64,000 bases of DNA from Anaerobaca lacustris. GTDB lineage: Bacteria; Planctomycetota; Phycisphaerae; Sedimentisphaerales; Anaerobacaceae. Shown one piece after another: positions 35,336 to 43,853 of the stretch. The stretch's first letter is position 1, and the number at the start of each line of letters is the position of its first letter. Both the position numbers and the translations under genes were made by a program. The notes under the pieces were generated by a model. The model searched no databases. It was not told where the DNA came from and saw nothing but the letters and a program-made list of their open reading frames with translations. The stretch lies in contig NZ_JASCXX010000026.1 in assembly GCF_030012215.1 (NCBI RefSeq), positions 40,183 through 104,182 of the forward strand. The letters run 5' to 3'.

Positions 35336-36685
35336 ATGAATCGTCGTCAATTCCTTCAGACCACCGCCGCCGGAATTGCCTTGTCGTCCTTTGGGGGGCT
35401 CGTCCCCGCCTTCGCGCAGCCCAAGCCCAAGCGCGTCGCCCTGATCGGAACCGGCTGGTACGGCAAGAGTGCGCTGTTTCGGCTGCTCCAGATCGCGCCG
35501 GTCGAGGTCGTCGCCGTCTGTGACGTGGACCGCAACATGGTGGCCGAGGCCGCCCGAATGGTCGCCGACCGTCAGGCCTCCAAGAAGACGCCTCGCACCT
35601 ACGGCGACTACCGCCAGATGCTCAAACAGGAAGAGCTGGACATCGTGCATGTGGCCACGCCGGACCACTGGCACGCGCTGCCGATGATTGCGGCGGTCCA
35701 GGCGGGCGCCGACGTCTACGTGGAAAAACCCATCAGCGTGGACGTTGTCGAAGGCCAGGCGATGCTGGCGGCGGCAAGAAAGCACGGCAGAGTGGTCCAG
35801 GTGAACATGCAGCGGCGCAGCACGCCGCACCTGATCGAGGCCCGCAAACGCGTGATCGAGGCCGGCTTGCTGGGCAACATCGCCCACGTCGAAATCTGCT
35901 GCTACTATCACATGCGGGCGCGGGGCAAGGCGCCTGAGATGACCCCGCCCGAACACCTCGACTACGAGATGTGGACCGGCCCGGCCCCGATGCGGCCGTA
36001 CAACCGTTGGGTCCACCCTCGCGGCTGGCGGGCCTTCATGGAGTACGGCAACGGGATCGTCGGCGACATGTGCGTACACATGCTCGATATGGTCCGTTGG
36101 CTGCTCGATCTCGGCTGGCCCACACGCATCAGCTCCACCGGAGGCATCCTCGTCGACAAGGCGAGCACCGCCAATACCAACGACACCCAGATCGCCACGT
36201 TCGACTTCGGCGACCTGCCGGTCGTGTGGACCCATCGGACCTGGGGCAGCGCTCCCGATCCGGAGTATCCCTGGGGCGGCGTCATCTACGGCGACAAGGG
36301 CACGCTCAAGCTCGATGTCCACAAGTATGAGTTCATCCCGCACGGCCAGGGCGAGCGGCTCAGCGGCAAGGCCCTCTACGAATACGACAAGTATCCCGAA
36401 GACGAGACCGAGAAGGACCTCGAACGCCACGTCGCGGCGCCGATGCGACGCCACTGGCAGAACCTCCTCGATGCGATCGAGACGCGGACCAGGCCCGTCT
36501 GCGACATCGAGCAGGGCTACATCACCGCGACCTCGTGCATCCTGGCAAATATGGCCTGCCAGCTCGGCCGCACCCTCCAGTGGGACCCACAGCAGGGCAA
36601 GGTCGTCGGCGACGACGAGGCCAACCGTCTCCTGAAGCGGCCCTATCGCAGCCCCTGGGTCCACCCCGATCCGGCGAATGTCTAA
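35336..36685 (+). CDS. Gfo/Idh/MocA-family oxidoreductase, Tat-type leader
   Basis: A 449-residue NAD(P)-dependent oxidoreductase. ATG 35336 follows GAGGAG; the leader MNRRQFLQTTAAGIALSS is Tat-like. The Rossmann start is VALIGTGWYGKSALF, and the catalytic lysine motif is VYVEKPISVDV. The C-terminal domain (MWTGPAPMRPYNRWVHPRGW, GNGIVGDMCVHMLDM) is typical of planctomycete members. Enzymes of this family oxidise sugars at hydroxyl groups, commonly at C3. It is 11 bases upstream of the sulfatase, so the two probably act on one sulfated glycan. Confidence 0.9.
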   Translation: MNRRQFLQTTAAGIALSSFGGLVPAFAQPKPKRVALIGTGWYGKSALFRLLQIAPVEVVAVCDVDRNMVAEAARMVADRQASKKTPRTYGDYRQMLKQEELDIVHVATPDHWHALPMIAAVQAGADVYVEKPISVDVVEGQAMLAAARKHGRVVQVNMQRRSTPHLIEARKRVIEAGLLGNIAHVEICCYYHMRARGKAPEMTPPEHLDYEMWTGPAPMRPYNRWVHPRGWRAFMEYGNGIVGDMCVHMLDMVRWLLDLGWPTRISSTGGILVDKASTANTNDTQIATFDFGDLPVVWTHRTWGSAPDPEYPWGGVIYGDKGTLKLDVHKYEFIPHGQGERLSGKALYEYDKYPEDETEKDLERHVAAPMRRHWQNLLDAIETRTRPVCDIEQGYITATSCILANMACQLGRTLQWDPQQGKVVGDDEANRLLKRPYRSPWVHPDPANV

Positions 36686-36696
36686 AGGAGCGTTGC

Positions 36697-38139
36697 ATGC
36701 AGTCGAACATGAATCGAAGAGGATTCCTGAGGCTCTCGGCCGGTGCTGCGGCACTTGCATCGTTCTCGTGGACCGCCTCACACGCTGGAGCTTCAAAGAG
36801 ACCGAACGTCGTCGTGATCGTCAGCGACGATCACGGGCGAGGCGATCTGGGCTGTTATGGCAATCCCGTCGTCCAGACGCCCCATCTCGACGCCCTGGCG
36901 GCCGAGGGCGTGCGCTTCACCAATGCGTTCTGCACGACAGCCAGTTGCAGCGCCAGTCGCTCGGTCATCCTCAGCGGCCTGTACAATCACTACAACGGCC
37001 AGTACGGGCACGAGCACAGCTACCACCACTTCCGCAGCTTCGATCACGTGCGGAGTCTTCCCGTGCTGTTGACGCAGGCCGGCTACCGCACGGCCCGCAT
37101 CGGCAAGTACCACGTCGCGCCCGAGGAGGTCTACCGGTTCGACGTCGCGCTGCCGGGTGGCAGCCGCAGCCCCGTTCGTATGGCCGACAACTGCAAGGCC
37201 TTCGTCGCCTCTGGTGACGCCAAGCCGTTCTTCCTCTATTTCTGCATGTCCGACCCGCATCGCGGCGGAGGCAAGGCCGCCGATCTGCCGCACGAGCCCG
37301 ACCGCTTCGGCAATCGCGATCAGGGCTACCCCGGCGTCAAGGAAGTGACATACGATCCCGAGGAGATTGTCGTGCCGGACTACTTGCCCGACATCCCCGA
37401 GTGCCGGGCCGAGCTGGCGCAGTATTACCAGTCGGTCTCTCGCGTCGATCAGGGCGTTGGACGTCTGATCGAGGTGCTCAAGCAGGCCGGCCAATATGAC
37501 AACACGATCGTGATCTACATCTCCGACAACGGCATTGCCTTCGCAGGCGCCAAGACGACGCTGTACGAACCCGGCATGAACCTGCCCTGCATCGTCCGCA
37601 CGCCATGGCAGAAAAACAAGGGCATCGCCTGCGACGCACTGGTCAACTACGCCGACCTGACGCCGACGATTCTGGACTTCGCCGGCGCGACGCCGGGCGA
37701 CTACGAATTCCACGGCCGCTCGTTCCAGCCCGTGCTCGAACGCCGCCATGCGGATGGATGGGACACGACCTACGCGTCGCACACGTTCCACGAGATCACG
37801 ATGTACTATCCGATGCGAGTGGTGCGGGAGCGGCGGTTCAAGCTGATCTGGAACATCGCGCACGGCCTGGAGTACCCATTCGCCAGCGATCTGTTAGAGT
37901 CGGCGACCTGGCAGGGCAACCTCAAGCGGGGCAACACGCGCTACGGCAGGCGCACCATCGACGCCTACCTGCATCGGCCGAGATTCGAGCTGTACGATCT
38001 TCAGAACGACCCGCACGAGGTGGTCAATCTGGCCGATGACCCGGACCACCAGGCCAGGCTCAACGAGATGAAGGCCAGGCTCAAGGCCTTCCAGGAACAG
38101 ACCAAGGACCCATGGATCCTCAAATGGGAATACGAATAA
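36697..38139 (+). CDS. Sulfatase, N-sulfoglucosamine sulfohydrolase-like
   Basis: A 480-residue exported sulfatase. ATG 36697 follows AAAGGAG; the leader contains NRRGFLRLSAG (Tat-like). Metal ligands are in VIVSDDHGRGDLG. The modification motif is ASCSASRSVILSG, with Cys84 as the residue that becomes formylglycine; the usual Pro of C-x-P-x-R is Ala here (C-S-A-S-R). This variant, with LYNHYNGQYGHEH close behind, is typical of heparan N-sulfatase-like bacterial sulfatases. A Cys-type enzyme needs a formylglycine-generating enzyme; the SUMF1 domain in this window lacks its cysteine pair. It follows the oxidoreductase by 11 bases. Confidence 0.92.
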   Translation: MQSNMNRRGFLRLSAGAAALASFSWTASHAGASKRPNVVVIVSDDHGRGDLGCYGNPVVQTPHLDALAAEGVRFTNAFCTTASCSASRSVILSGLYNHYNGQYGHEHSYHHFRSFDHVRSLPVLLTQAGYRTARIGKYHVAPEEVYRFDVALPGGSRSPVRMADNCKAFVASGDAKPFFLYFCMSDPHRGGGKAADLPHEPDRFGNRDQGYPGVKEVTYDPEEIVVPDYLPDIPECRAELAQYYQSVSRVDQGVGRLIEVLKQAGQYDNTIVIYISDNGIAFAGAKTTLYEPGMNLPCIVRTPWQKNKGIACDALVNYADLTPTILDFAGATPGDYEFHGRSFQPVLERRHADGWDTTYASHTFHEITMYYPMRVVRERRFKLIWNIAHGLEYPFASDLLESATWQGNLKRGNTRYGRRTIDAYLHRPRFELYDLQNDPHEVVNLADDPDHQARLNEMKARLKAFQEQTKDPWILKWEYE

Positions 38140-38216
38140 TATCGTCTGTCATCGGGAACGAGACGATCGCGGTGACGAGCCGGTGGCTCCCGAAGAGACG
38201 AATGAACGACGACCGC

Positions 38217-38320
38217 CTTGTCATTCCGAGCGCAGTCGAGGAATCTGGCTTCGAACGAGAGCCACATGCGGTCTATGGCCAGACCCCTCGGCTTCACTTT
38301 GTTTCGCTCGGGGTGACAAG
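38217..38320. repeat. Complete MITE-like element with 16-bp terminal inverted repeats
   Basis: CTTGTCATTCCGAGCG (38217-38232) is the inverse of CGCTCGGGGTGACAAG (38305-38320) at 14 of 16 positions. The 104-bp element has no coding capacity. Its right half recurs at 27489-27533. It lies between the sulfatase and xylulokinase genes. Confidence 0.75.
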
Positions 38321-38376
38321 GACCAACAGATACTGACTTTTGACTTTGGCATTTTGCGCACTGAAGGGACAGGCAC

Positions 38377-39864
38377 ATGGCACTATTGATGGGATACGAC
38401 GTCGGAAGCTCTTCGGTCAAGGCGACGCTGATGGACGCGGGCACGGGCAAGGCGCTGGCCTCGGCGACCTCGCCGGAAACGGAACTGGAGATCATCGCCA
38501 AGCAGGCCGACTGGGCCGAACAGCACCCCGCGACGTGGTGGGAGCACGTCAAACTCGCTACGCAGAAGATCAAAGCGAGCGCGAAGTTCGACGTCTCCGA
38601 CGTCAAGGCCATCGGCATCTCTTACCAGATGCATGGCCTGGTCCTGGTCGACAAGAACAAGCAGGTGCTGCGTCCCTCGATCATCTGGTGCGACAGCCGG
38701 GCTGTGCAGATCGGCCAGAAGGCGGCCAAAGACATCGGCGCCAAGAAGTGCCTCAAACGCCTGCTCAACCTGCCCGGCAATTTCACCGCCTCCAAGCTCA
38801 AGTGGGTCCAGGACAACGAGCCCAAGGTCTACGCGAAGATTCACAAGATGATGCTGCCGGGCGATTTCATCGCGATGAAGATGACCGACCAGATCCGGAC
38901 GACACCCTCAGGCCTGTCCGAAGGGATCATGTGGGACTTCACGAAAGACCGGCTCGCCGATTTCGTCCTGGACAACTACGGCATATCGAGCGATCTCGTC
39001 GCCGAAACGGTGCCGACGTTCTCGGTGCAGGGCGAGCTGACGAGAGCCGCGGCGGCTGAGCTGGGGCTTGCGGCCGGCACGCCGGTCAGCTATCGCGGCG
39101 GCGATCAGCCCAACAACGCGCTGTCGCTGAGCGTTCTGAAGCCGGGCGAGGTCGCCGTGACCGCGGGCACCTCGGGCGTCGTCTACGGCGTCACCGATCG
39201 GAACAATTACGATCCGAAGTCGCGCGTCAACATCTTCGTCCACGTCAACCACACCGCGAAGAAGCCGCGTTACGGCGTGCTGCTGTGCCTCAACGGCACC
39301 GGCATCCTCAATAGCTGGCTCAAGCACAACGTCGCGGGCGAGGGGCTCGACTATCCGCAAATGAACGACTTGGCCGCGACGGTGCCCGTCGGCTCCGATG
39401 GGCTCGTGATCCTGCCCTACGGCAACGGCGCCGAGCGGACGCTGGAGAACCGCAACATCGGCGCTTCGGTCCACGGCTGGAACTTCAACATCCATAAGAA
39501 AGCGCACCTGCTCCGCGCCGCCCAGGAAGGCATTGTCTTCGCGCTCAACCACGGCCTGGAGATCATGCGCGACATGGGCACCAAGCTCAAGACCGTCAAG
39601 GCGGGCAACGCCAACATGTTCCTCAGTCCGCTGTTCGCCGAGGCCTTTGCGACGATTACCGGCGCGACCGTCGAACTCTACAGCACCGACGGCTCCCAGG
39701 GCGCTGCGCGCGGCGCGGGGATCGGCGCCGGTCTCTACAGGGGCCCGCAGGACGCCTTCGTCGGCCTCGAACCGGTGCGGAAGGTCGAGCCCAACAAGAA
39801 GCTCAAGAAGGCCTACCAGGGGGCCTACGAGAACTGGCAAACCGTGCTCGAGCGGCAACGGTGA
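38377..39864 (+). CDS. xylB: Xylulokinase (FGGY family carbohydrate kinase)
   Basis: A 495-residue FGGY kinase. ATG 38377 follows AAGGGA. It begins LLMGYDVGSSSVKATLMD (phosphate 1 motif), has AIGISYQMHGLVLVD and SIIWCDSRA with the xylulokinase QMHG signature, and the C-terminal ATPase motifs VAVTAGTSGVVYG and NMFLSPLFAEAFATITG. These match xylulokinase more than glycerol kinase. It should phosphorylate D-xylulose or a related ketose in the cytoplasm. It is 237 bases after the sulfatase, separated by the MITE-like element. Confidence 0.9.
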   Translation: MALLMGYDVGSSSVKATLMDAGTGKALASATSPETELEIIAKQADWAEQHPATWWEHVKLATQKIKASAKFDVSDVKAIGISYQMHGLVLVDKNKQVLRPSIIWCDSRAVQIGQKAAKDIGAKKCLKRLLNLPGNFTASKLKWVQDNEPKVYAKIHKMMLPGDFIAMKMTDQIRTTPSGLSEGIMWDFTKDRLADFVLDNYGISSDLVAETVPTFSVQGELTRAAAAELGLAAGTPVSYRGGDQPNNALSLSVLKPGEVAVTAGTSGVVYGVTDRNNYDPKSRVNIFVHVNHTAKKPRYGVLLCLNGTGILNSWLKHNVAGEGLDYPQMNDLAATVPVGSDGLVILPYGNGAERTLENRNIGASVHGWNFNIHKKAHLLRAAQEGIVFALNHGLEIMRDMGTKLKTVKAGNANMFLSPLFAEAFATITGATVELYSTDGSQGAARGAGIGAGLYRGPQDAFVGLEPVRKVEPNKKLKKAYQGAYENWQTVLERQR

Positions 39865-39865
39865 A

Positions 39866-40086
39866 CTACGGGCTGACCGACATCAGAACGAAACCCAGCA
39901 CGACCAGGCCGATGGCTATGCAGGCCTGGAGCGAGAGGACTTCGCCCAAGAGTAGCACGCCGAGGATGTTGACGACGACACGCTGAACGGACCGTGGCGC
40001 ATATGGGCCCGGGCGAGCAAGTCGCCCGTCGTGAAGAGCAACTGGGTCGCAATCAGAATCACCAGCGGCGATCGAATCAGCGTCAT
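39866..40086 (-). pseudogene. Remnant of an SMR/EamA-type small membrane transporter
   Basis: From ATG 40086 one frame reads a first helix (LVILIATQLLFTTGDLLARAHMRHG); the other frame, to the stop at 39866, reads the typical last helices (NILGVLLLGEVLSLQAC, VLGFVLMSVSP). The middle, about 40 residues in intact SMR-type proteins, is missing and the frame changes at about 39970-39990. This is best explained as a gene with an internal deletion. It directly abuts the xylulokinase stop. Confidence 0.65.
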
Positions 40087-40270
40087 ACGGAACCACAGCC
40101 CATGCAAAGCCGAGCAGCCTACCGACCCGCCCGGCGGCTGTCAATCCGATTCGGTCGGCAGGTGCCCGCATAGCCATGTGTCAATGCGGATTCCAGGGCG
40201 TTCCCCATTTCAGGTGTGCGAGGACGTGCCACCCGGGGGCCATCACTGGAAACCCTGGGCTTGATAGAGC

Positions 40271-40329
40271 GGTAGGGTGTGCCCCGCACACCGATCCAAA
40301 GGCAGATGGTGGGCATGGCCCACCCTACC
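40271..40329. repeat. MITE-like element with GGTAGGGTG ends
   Basis: GGTAGGGTG (40271-40279) and CACCCTACC (40321-40329) are perfect nine-base terminal inverted repeats of a 59-bp non-coding element. Internal words TGTGCCCCGCACA and GGTGGGCATGGCCCACC form further hairpins. It lies just beyond the stop of the AKR-like gene; the stretch 40087-40354 otherwise holds no gene. Confidence 0.68.
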
Positions 40330-40354
40330 ATTTGCGCGATCCGATTGTCTCGTG

Positions 40355-41335
40355 TCAGCTTCGCCAGGGGCGGGGGCGGTTTTGGACGGCGGCGAGGGTC
40401 TCGTTGGCGATCATCACGTCCTCGGCGATCTCGAAATCGAACATGCCGGCCAGGCAGTGGTCGGCGCCGTTTTCGAAGACGTACTTGAAGGCATCGCGCG
40501 GCGGAATCGCTCCGGCGGCCATCACCTTGAACGCGATCCACGGCTTGGTGACGTTCTTCATCACCTCGATCGTCTCGGCCGGGTCCTTGCACCAGTAGCC
40601 GGGGATTTCCTGGTAGGGACCCCTCAGTTCCTCCGGCTTCGGACCGCTCGGATAGTTGTGGTGGTGGAACGTCTTGATATAGAAATCGGCGCCGACGTCG
40701 TGCTTTTCGCACTGGACGATTACGTTCAGGTCGTGGCCGCCGACGCCCGAGGGCACGCCAAGGTCCTTGGCGATCGCGACGGCTTTGCGGACAAGATCCA
40801 TGCGTCCCTGGGCGCACAGAGGATCAGATCGCACACCCCAGAGATAGATGGCGTCGGTGCCGTTATCGACCAGTTCTTTGGTCATCTCAGCGTAGGCCTT
40901 CATGTCGTCGGTGATCTCGGCGATGGGGCAGATGATCCATTTCATTTTGCCGCCGTGCCGCTGGCGATACCGCTTGAGCATGTCCACGATGCCGGGCGGG
41001 TTGTGGATCGAGAGGGTGTCGATGCCGTGCGCCTCGGCCAGGGCCATCGTCTCGTGGATCTTCTCTTCGGTATTGTAGTGCGCGCAGAGGTTGTAGACGT
41101 ACCGCAGGTCGCGACTGTGCGTGTAATGCGTCAGGAGGTTGCCGCCCAGGAGAATCCGGCTGACCTCCAGGTCGCCGATCTTGCCCTTCGGCAACGTGGC
41201 CTTCGAGTCCGGTTCGACCCGAACGGCCGATGCGCCGCTGGCGGTGCCCCCAGTCGCACTCAACGCTATCGCCCCGCCGGCCGAAACGGCCAGCGACTGC
41301 TTCATGAAGCTGCGACGATTCAATTCCGATGACAT
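40355..41335 (-). CDS. Tat-exported aldo/keto-reductase-like TIM barrel protein
   Basis: A 326-residue protein with a Tat-like leader (LNRRSFMKQSLAVSAGG). The segment GKIGDLEVSRILLGGNLL resembles the first strand of aldo/keto reductases, and the repeated strand-helix pattern fits a TIM barrel (IDTLSIHNPPG, AIYLWGVRSD, HDLNVIVQCEKH, WIAFKVMAAGAIPP). The canonical AKR catalytic Tyr/His set could not be located, so an NADPH-dependent reaction is not assured. It is last in a minus-strand operon with a Gfo/Idh/MocA enzyme and the DUF1080-ThuA protein. Confidence 0.75.
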   Translation of the reverse strand: MSSELNRRSFMKQSLAVSAGGAIALSATGGTASGASAVRVEPDSKATLPKGKIGDLEVSRILLGGNLLTHYTHSRDLRYVYNLCAHYNTEEKIHETMALAEAHGIDTLSIHNPPGIVDMLKRYRQRHGGKMKWIICPIAEITDDMKAYAEMTKELVDNGTDAIYLWGVRSDPLCAQGRMDLVRKAVAIAKDLGVPSGVGGHDLNVIVQCEKHDVGADFYIKTFHHHNYPSGPKPEELRGPYQEIPGYWCKDPAETIEVMKNVTKPWIAFKVMAAGAIPPRDAFKYVFENGADHCLAGMFDFEIAEDVMIANETLAAVQNRPRPWRS

Positions 41336-41389
41336 CGTTCTCGTCCTCCCAATTGCAGGGCCCCCCGGTTTCTTCGAAAGAGACCCGCC

Positions 41390-43819
41390 TCAGTTCAGCC
41401 GACTGGCGGACCAGCGGATGGAGCGGACGACGATCTCGCGGAAGTTCGGGTTGGCGTAGGCCTTGGAGTCGTGGCCGCCCTGGAAGAAGCAGACGCGGGC
41501 CTTGCCGTAGTTCGGCCGCATCCAGCCGATGGTCTTGTCGCTCGTCTCGTGAGCGGTCGTGAGCAGCACGTGGTTGTCCTTCGCGAACCACACCCCCTTG
41601 TACGTCTCATCGTGAATGTCGAAATCGCTCAAGCCGCGGGTGATCGGGTGGTTGCGGTCGGCGATCCGCACGGTCAGGTCCACGTCGTGCTTGTATGTGC
41701 CCGTCTTGAAGGCGACGCCGTCGATGGTCTGGTCCTTCAGCGGGTACTTGGCCCCGATGATCTTGCGGTACTCGTCCCAGTCGGGAAAGGCGCCCTGGGC
41801 GTGGTGCAGCGCCACGAGGCCCACGCCCTTGTCCCGCAGCAGCGTCTTGAAATTCTCCTGCCGCCGGGGTGAGATGTTCTGCGTCATGTTGTACAGCACG
41901 ATGACGTCGTAATCCCAGCCGGAGATGTCCTCGAACAGCTCGCTGTGGTCCTTCTGAGCGGCCTCGACATACGTGATGTCGTCGTAGCCCTGGAACAGCT
42001 TGAAGAACGGGCCATGCTCGAAGTCGTGCCCGCCCGTGACGACGACGACCTTGATCGGGTCCAGGGGTTTGACCATGATATTCCTGAAGTGGATGATGCT
42101 GTCGGGATCGTGGCCCTGGATGGCGAACGTGCCGGCAGAAATCTTACGGCCGCCGCGATCCCAATCGTCCGGCTCGGTCCAGTCGACCGTGGTCTTGCCG
42201 TCGATTGTAATCACGATGCGCTTGCCGACCACCTTGATGTAGTAATGAAACCATTCGCCATCCTTCGACGGAGCGTTGTCCATCACGTCCTGGACGGCAT
42301 AGAGTCCGCCCGTCTTCCTGCGGTCGCTGTGTGTCGAGTTGACCTGGCACTCGTAGCCCTTGGCCGGCCAGTCGGTCTCCTGGTATTCGGTGTGGAAGTA
42401 GATGCCGGAGTTTGCTTTGGGCATGGTCAGCACCTGGGCCTGGAATTCGAAGTCCTTGAAGGCGCCTCCGTTGACCGACCCGGTATAGAACAGATGGCTG
42501 CGCTTGCCATGGACGATGAGCTTGCCGTCGTCGACGCGGAAGGTGCCCTGGTTCTCGCTGGCTCGCCAGCCTTCGAGGCCCTTGGTGCCGTCGAACAGGG
42601 AGACCCAGCCATCGGATGCGTCATCGGGTAGTGGCTTGACCATGATGTTCTTGTAATGGATGATGCTGTCGGGGTCGTGGCCCTGGATGGCGAAGGTACC
42701 GCGGTCGATCCTGCGTCCGCCGCGATCCCAGCCTTCCGGCTCGATCCAGTTGACCGTCGTCCTGTCATCGATCTGGATTGTGATGTGCTTGCCGACGACC
42801 TTGATGTAATAGTGGAACCACTTCCCGTCTGTCGATGGGGCGTTGTCCATCACGTCCTGGACATCGTAGAGACCGCCGGTCTTTTTGCGGTCGCTGTGCG
42901 TCGTGTTGACCTGGCACTCATAACCCTTATTGGGCCAGCCCTTCTCCTGATACGCCGTGTGGAAGTAGATGCCCGAGTTGGCCTTGGGGTGGGTCAAGAC
43001 ATCGGCGCGGAACTCGAAGTTCTTGAAGTCGGCGCCGTTGACCGGTCCGGTGTAGAAAAGGTGGCTGCGTCTGCCGTGCACGATGAGCTTGCCGTCTTCG
43101 ACGCGGAAGGTGCCCTCGTTTTCGCTGGCCCGCCAGCCTTCGAGGCCCTTGGTGCCGTCGAACAGGGAGACCCAGCCATCGTCGGCGGTGTCGGGCAAAG
43201 GCTTAACCTGGATGTTCCTGTAATGGATGACGCTCTCGGGGTCGTGGCCCTGGATGGCGAAGGTGCCGCTGTCGATCTTACGTCCGCCGCGACTCCATCC
43301 TTCCGGCTCGATCCAGTTCACCGTCGTTCTGCCGTCGACCTTGATCGTGACGTGCTTGCCCACCACTTTGATGTAGTAATGAAACCACTCGCCGTCCTTG
43401 GAGGGCGCATCGTCGATCACATCCTGGACGCCGTATAAGCCCCCTGTCTTCCTGCGGTCGCTGTGGGTCGTGTTGACCTGGCATTCGTAGCCTTTGGCCG
43501 GCCAGTCGGTTTCCTGGTAGGCGGTGTGGAAGTAGATGCCTGAGTTGGCCTTGGGCATGGTCATCACGTCGGCGCGGAATTCGAAGTTCCTGAAGGTGCC
43601 TCCGTTGACCGGGCCGGTGTAGAACAGGTGGCTGCGTTTGCCGTGTACGATGAGCTTGCCGTCCTCGACGCGGAAGGTGCCCTCGTTCTCGCTGGCCTTC
43701 CAGCCTTCGAGGCCCTTAGTCCCATCGAACAGAGTGATCCATCCGCCGTCATCGGCGGCGGCGCTACATACCGTGATTAAGCAGCAGGTCAGCAATCCAA
43801 GTGTGGTCTTCTTCAGCAT
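41390..43819 (-). CDS. Triple DUF1080 (3-keto-glycoside hydrolase-like) plus ThuA protein
   Basis: An 809-residue secreted protein. ATG 43819 follows GAGGAGA, with signal peptide 1-22. Three DUF1080 domains of about 187 residues follow (about 23-212, 213-400, 401-587), each starting GW(I/V)(T/S)LFDGTKGLEGW and containing NSGIYFHT(A/E)YQE and THSDR(R/K)KTGGLY. The copies are nearly identical to one another, a sign of recent tandem duplication. The C-terminus (588-809) is a ThuA-like domain (VVVVTGGHDFEHGPFF, HHAQGAFPDW, FFQGGHD). DUF1080 domains are known to hydrolyse 3-keto-glycosides. The adjacent Gfo/Idh/MocA enzyme could make the keto sugar. The 34-base gap implies one transcript. Confidence 0.88.
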   Translation of the reverse strand: MLKKTTLGLLTCCLITVCSAAADDGGWITLFDGTKGLEGWKASENEGTFRVEDGKLIVHGKRSHLFYTGPVNGGTFRNFEFRADVMTMPKANSGIYFHTAYQETDWPAKGYECQVNTTHSDRRKTGGLYGVQDVIDDAPSKDGEWFHYYIKVVGKHVTIKVDGRTTVNWIEPEGWSRGGRKIDSGTFAIQGHDPESVIHYRNIQVKPLPDTADDGWVSLFDGTKGLEGWRASENEGTFRVEDGKLIVHGRRSHLFYTGPVNGADFKNFEFRADVLTHPKANSGIYFHTAYQEKGWPNKGYECQVNTTHSDRKKTGGLYDVQDVMDNAPSTDGKWFHYYIKVVGKHITIQIDDRTTVNWIEPEGWDRGGRRIDRGTFAIQGHDPDSIIHYKNIMVKPLPDDASDGWVSLFDGTKGLEGWRASENQGTFRVDDGKLIVHGKRSHLFYTGSVNGGAFKDFEFQAQVLTMPKANSGIYFHTEYQETDWPAKGYECQVNSTHSDRRKTGGLYAVQDVMDNAPSKDGEWFHYYIKVVGKRIVITIDGKTTVDWTEPDDWDRGGRKISAGTFAIQGHDPDSIIHFRNIMVKPLDPIKVVVVTGGHDFEHGPFFKLFQGYDDITYVEAAQKDHSELFEDISGWDYDVIVLYNMTQNISPRRQENFKTLLRDKGVGLVALHHAQGAFPDWDEYRKIIGAKYPLKDQTIDGVAFKTGTYKHDVDLTVRIADRNHPITRGLSDFDIHDETYKGVWFAKDNHVLLTTAHETSDKTIGWMRPNYGKARVCFFQGGHDSKAYANPNFREIVVRSIRWSASRLN

Positions 43820-43853
43820 GTTACAAATCTCCTCAAAATACGGTGGATTGGTC

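Noticed and set aside
38001..38618. Minus-strand open frame with CHPERNKVKPRGLAI
   Set aside because: It reads through the MITE-like element at 38217-38320 and is antisense to xylulokinase and the sulfatase end.
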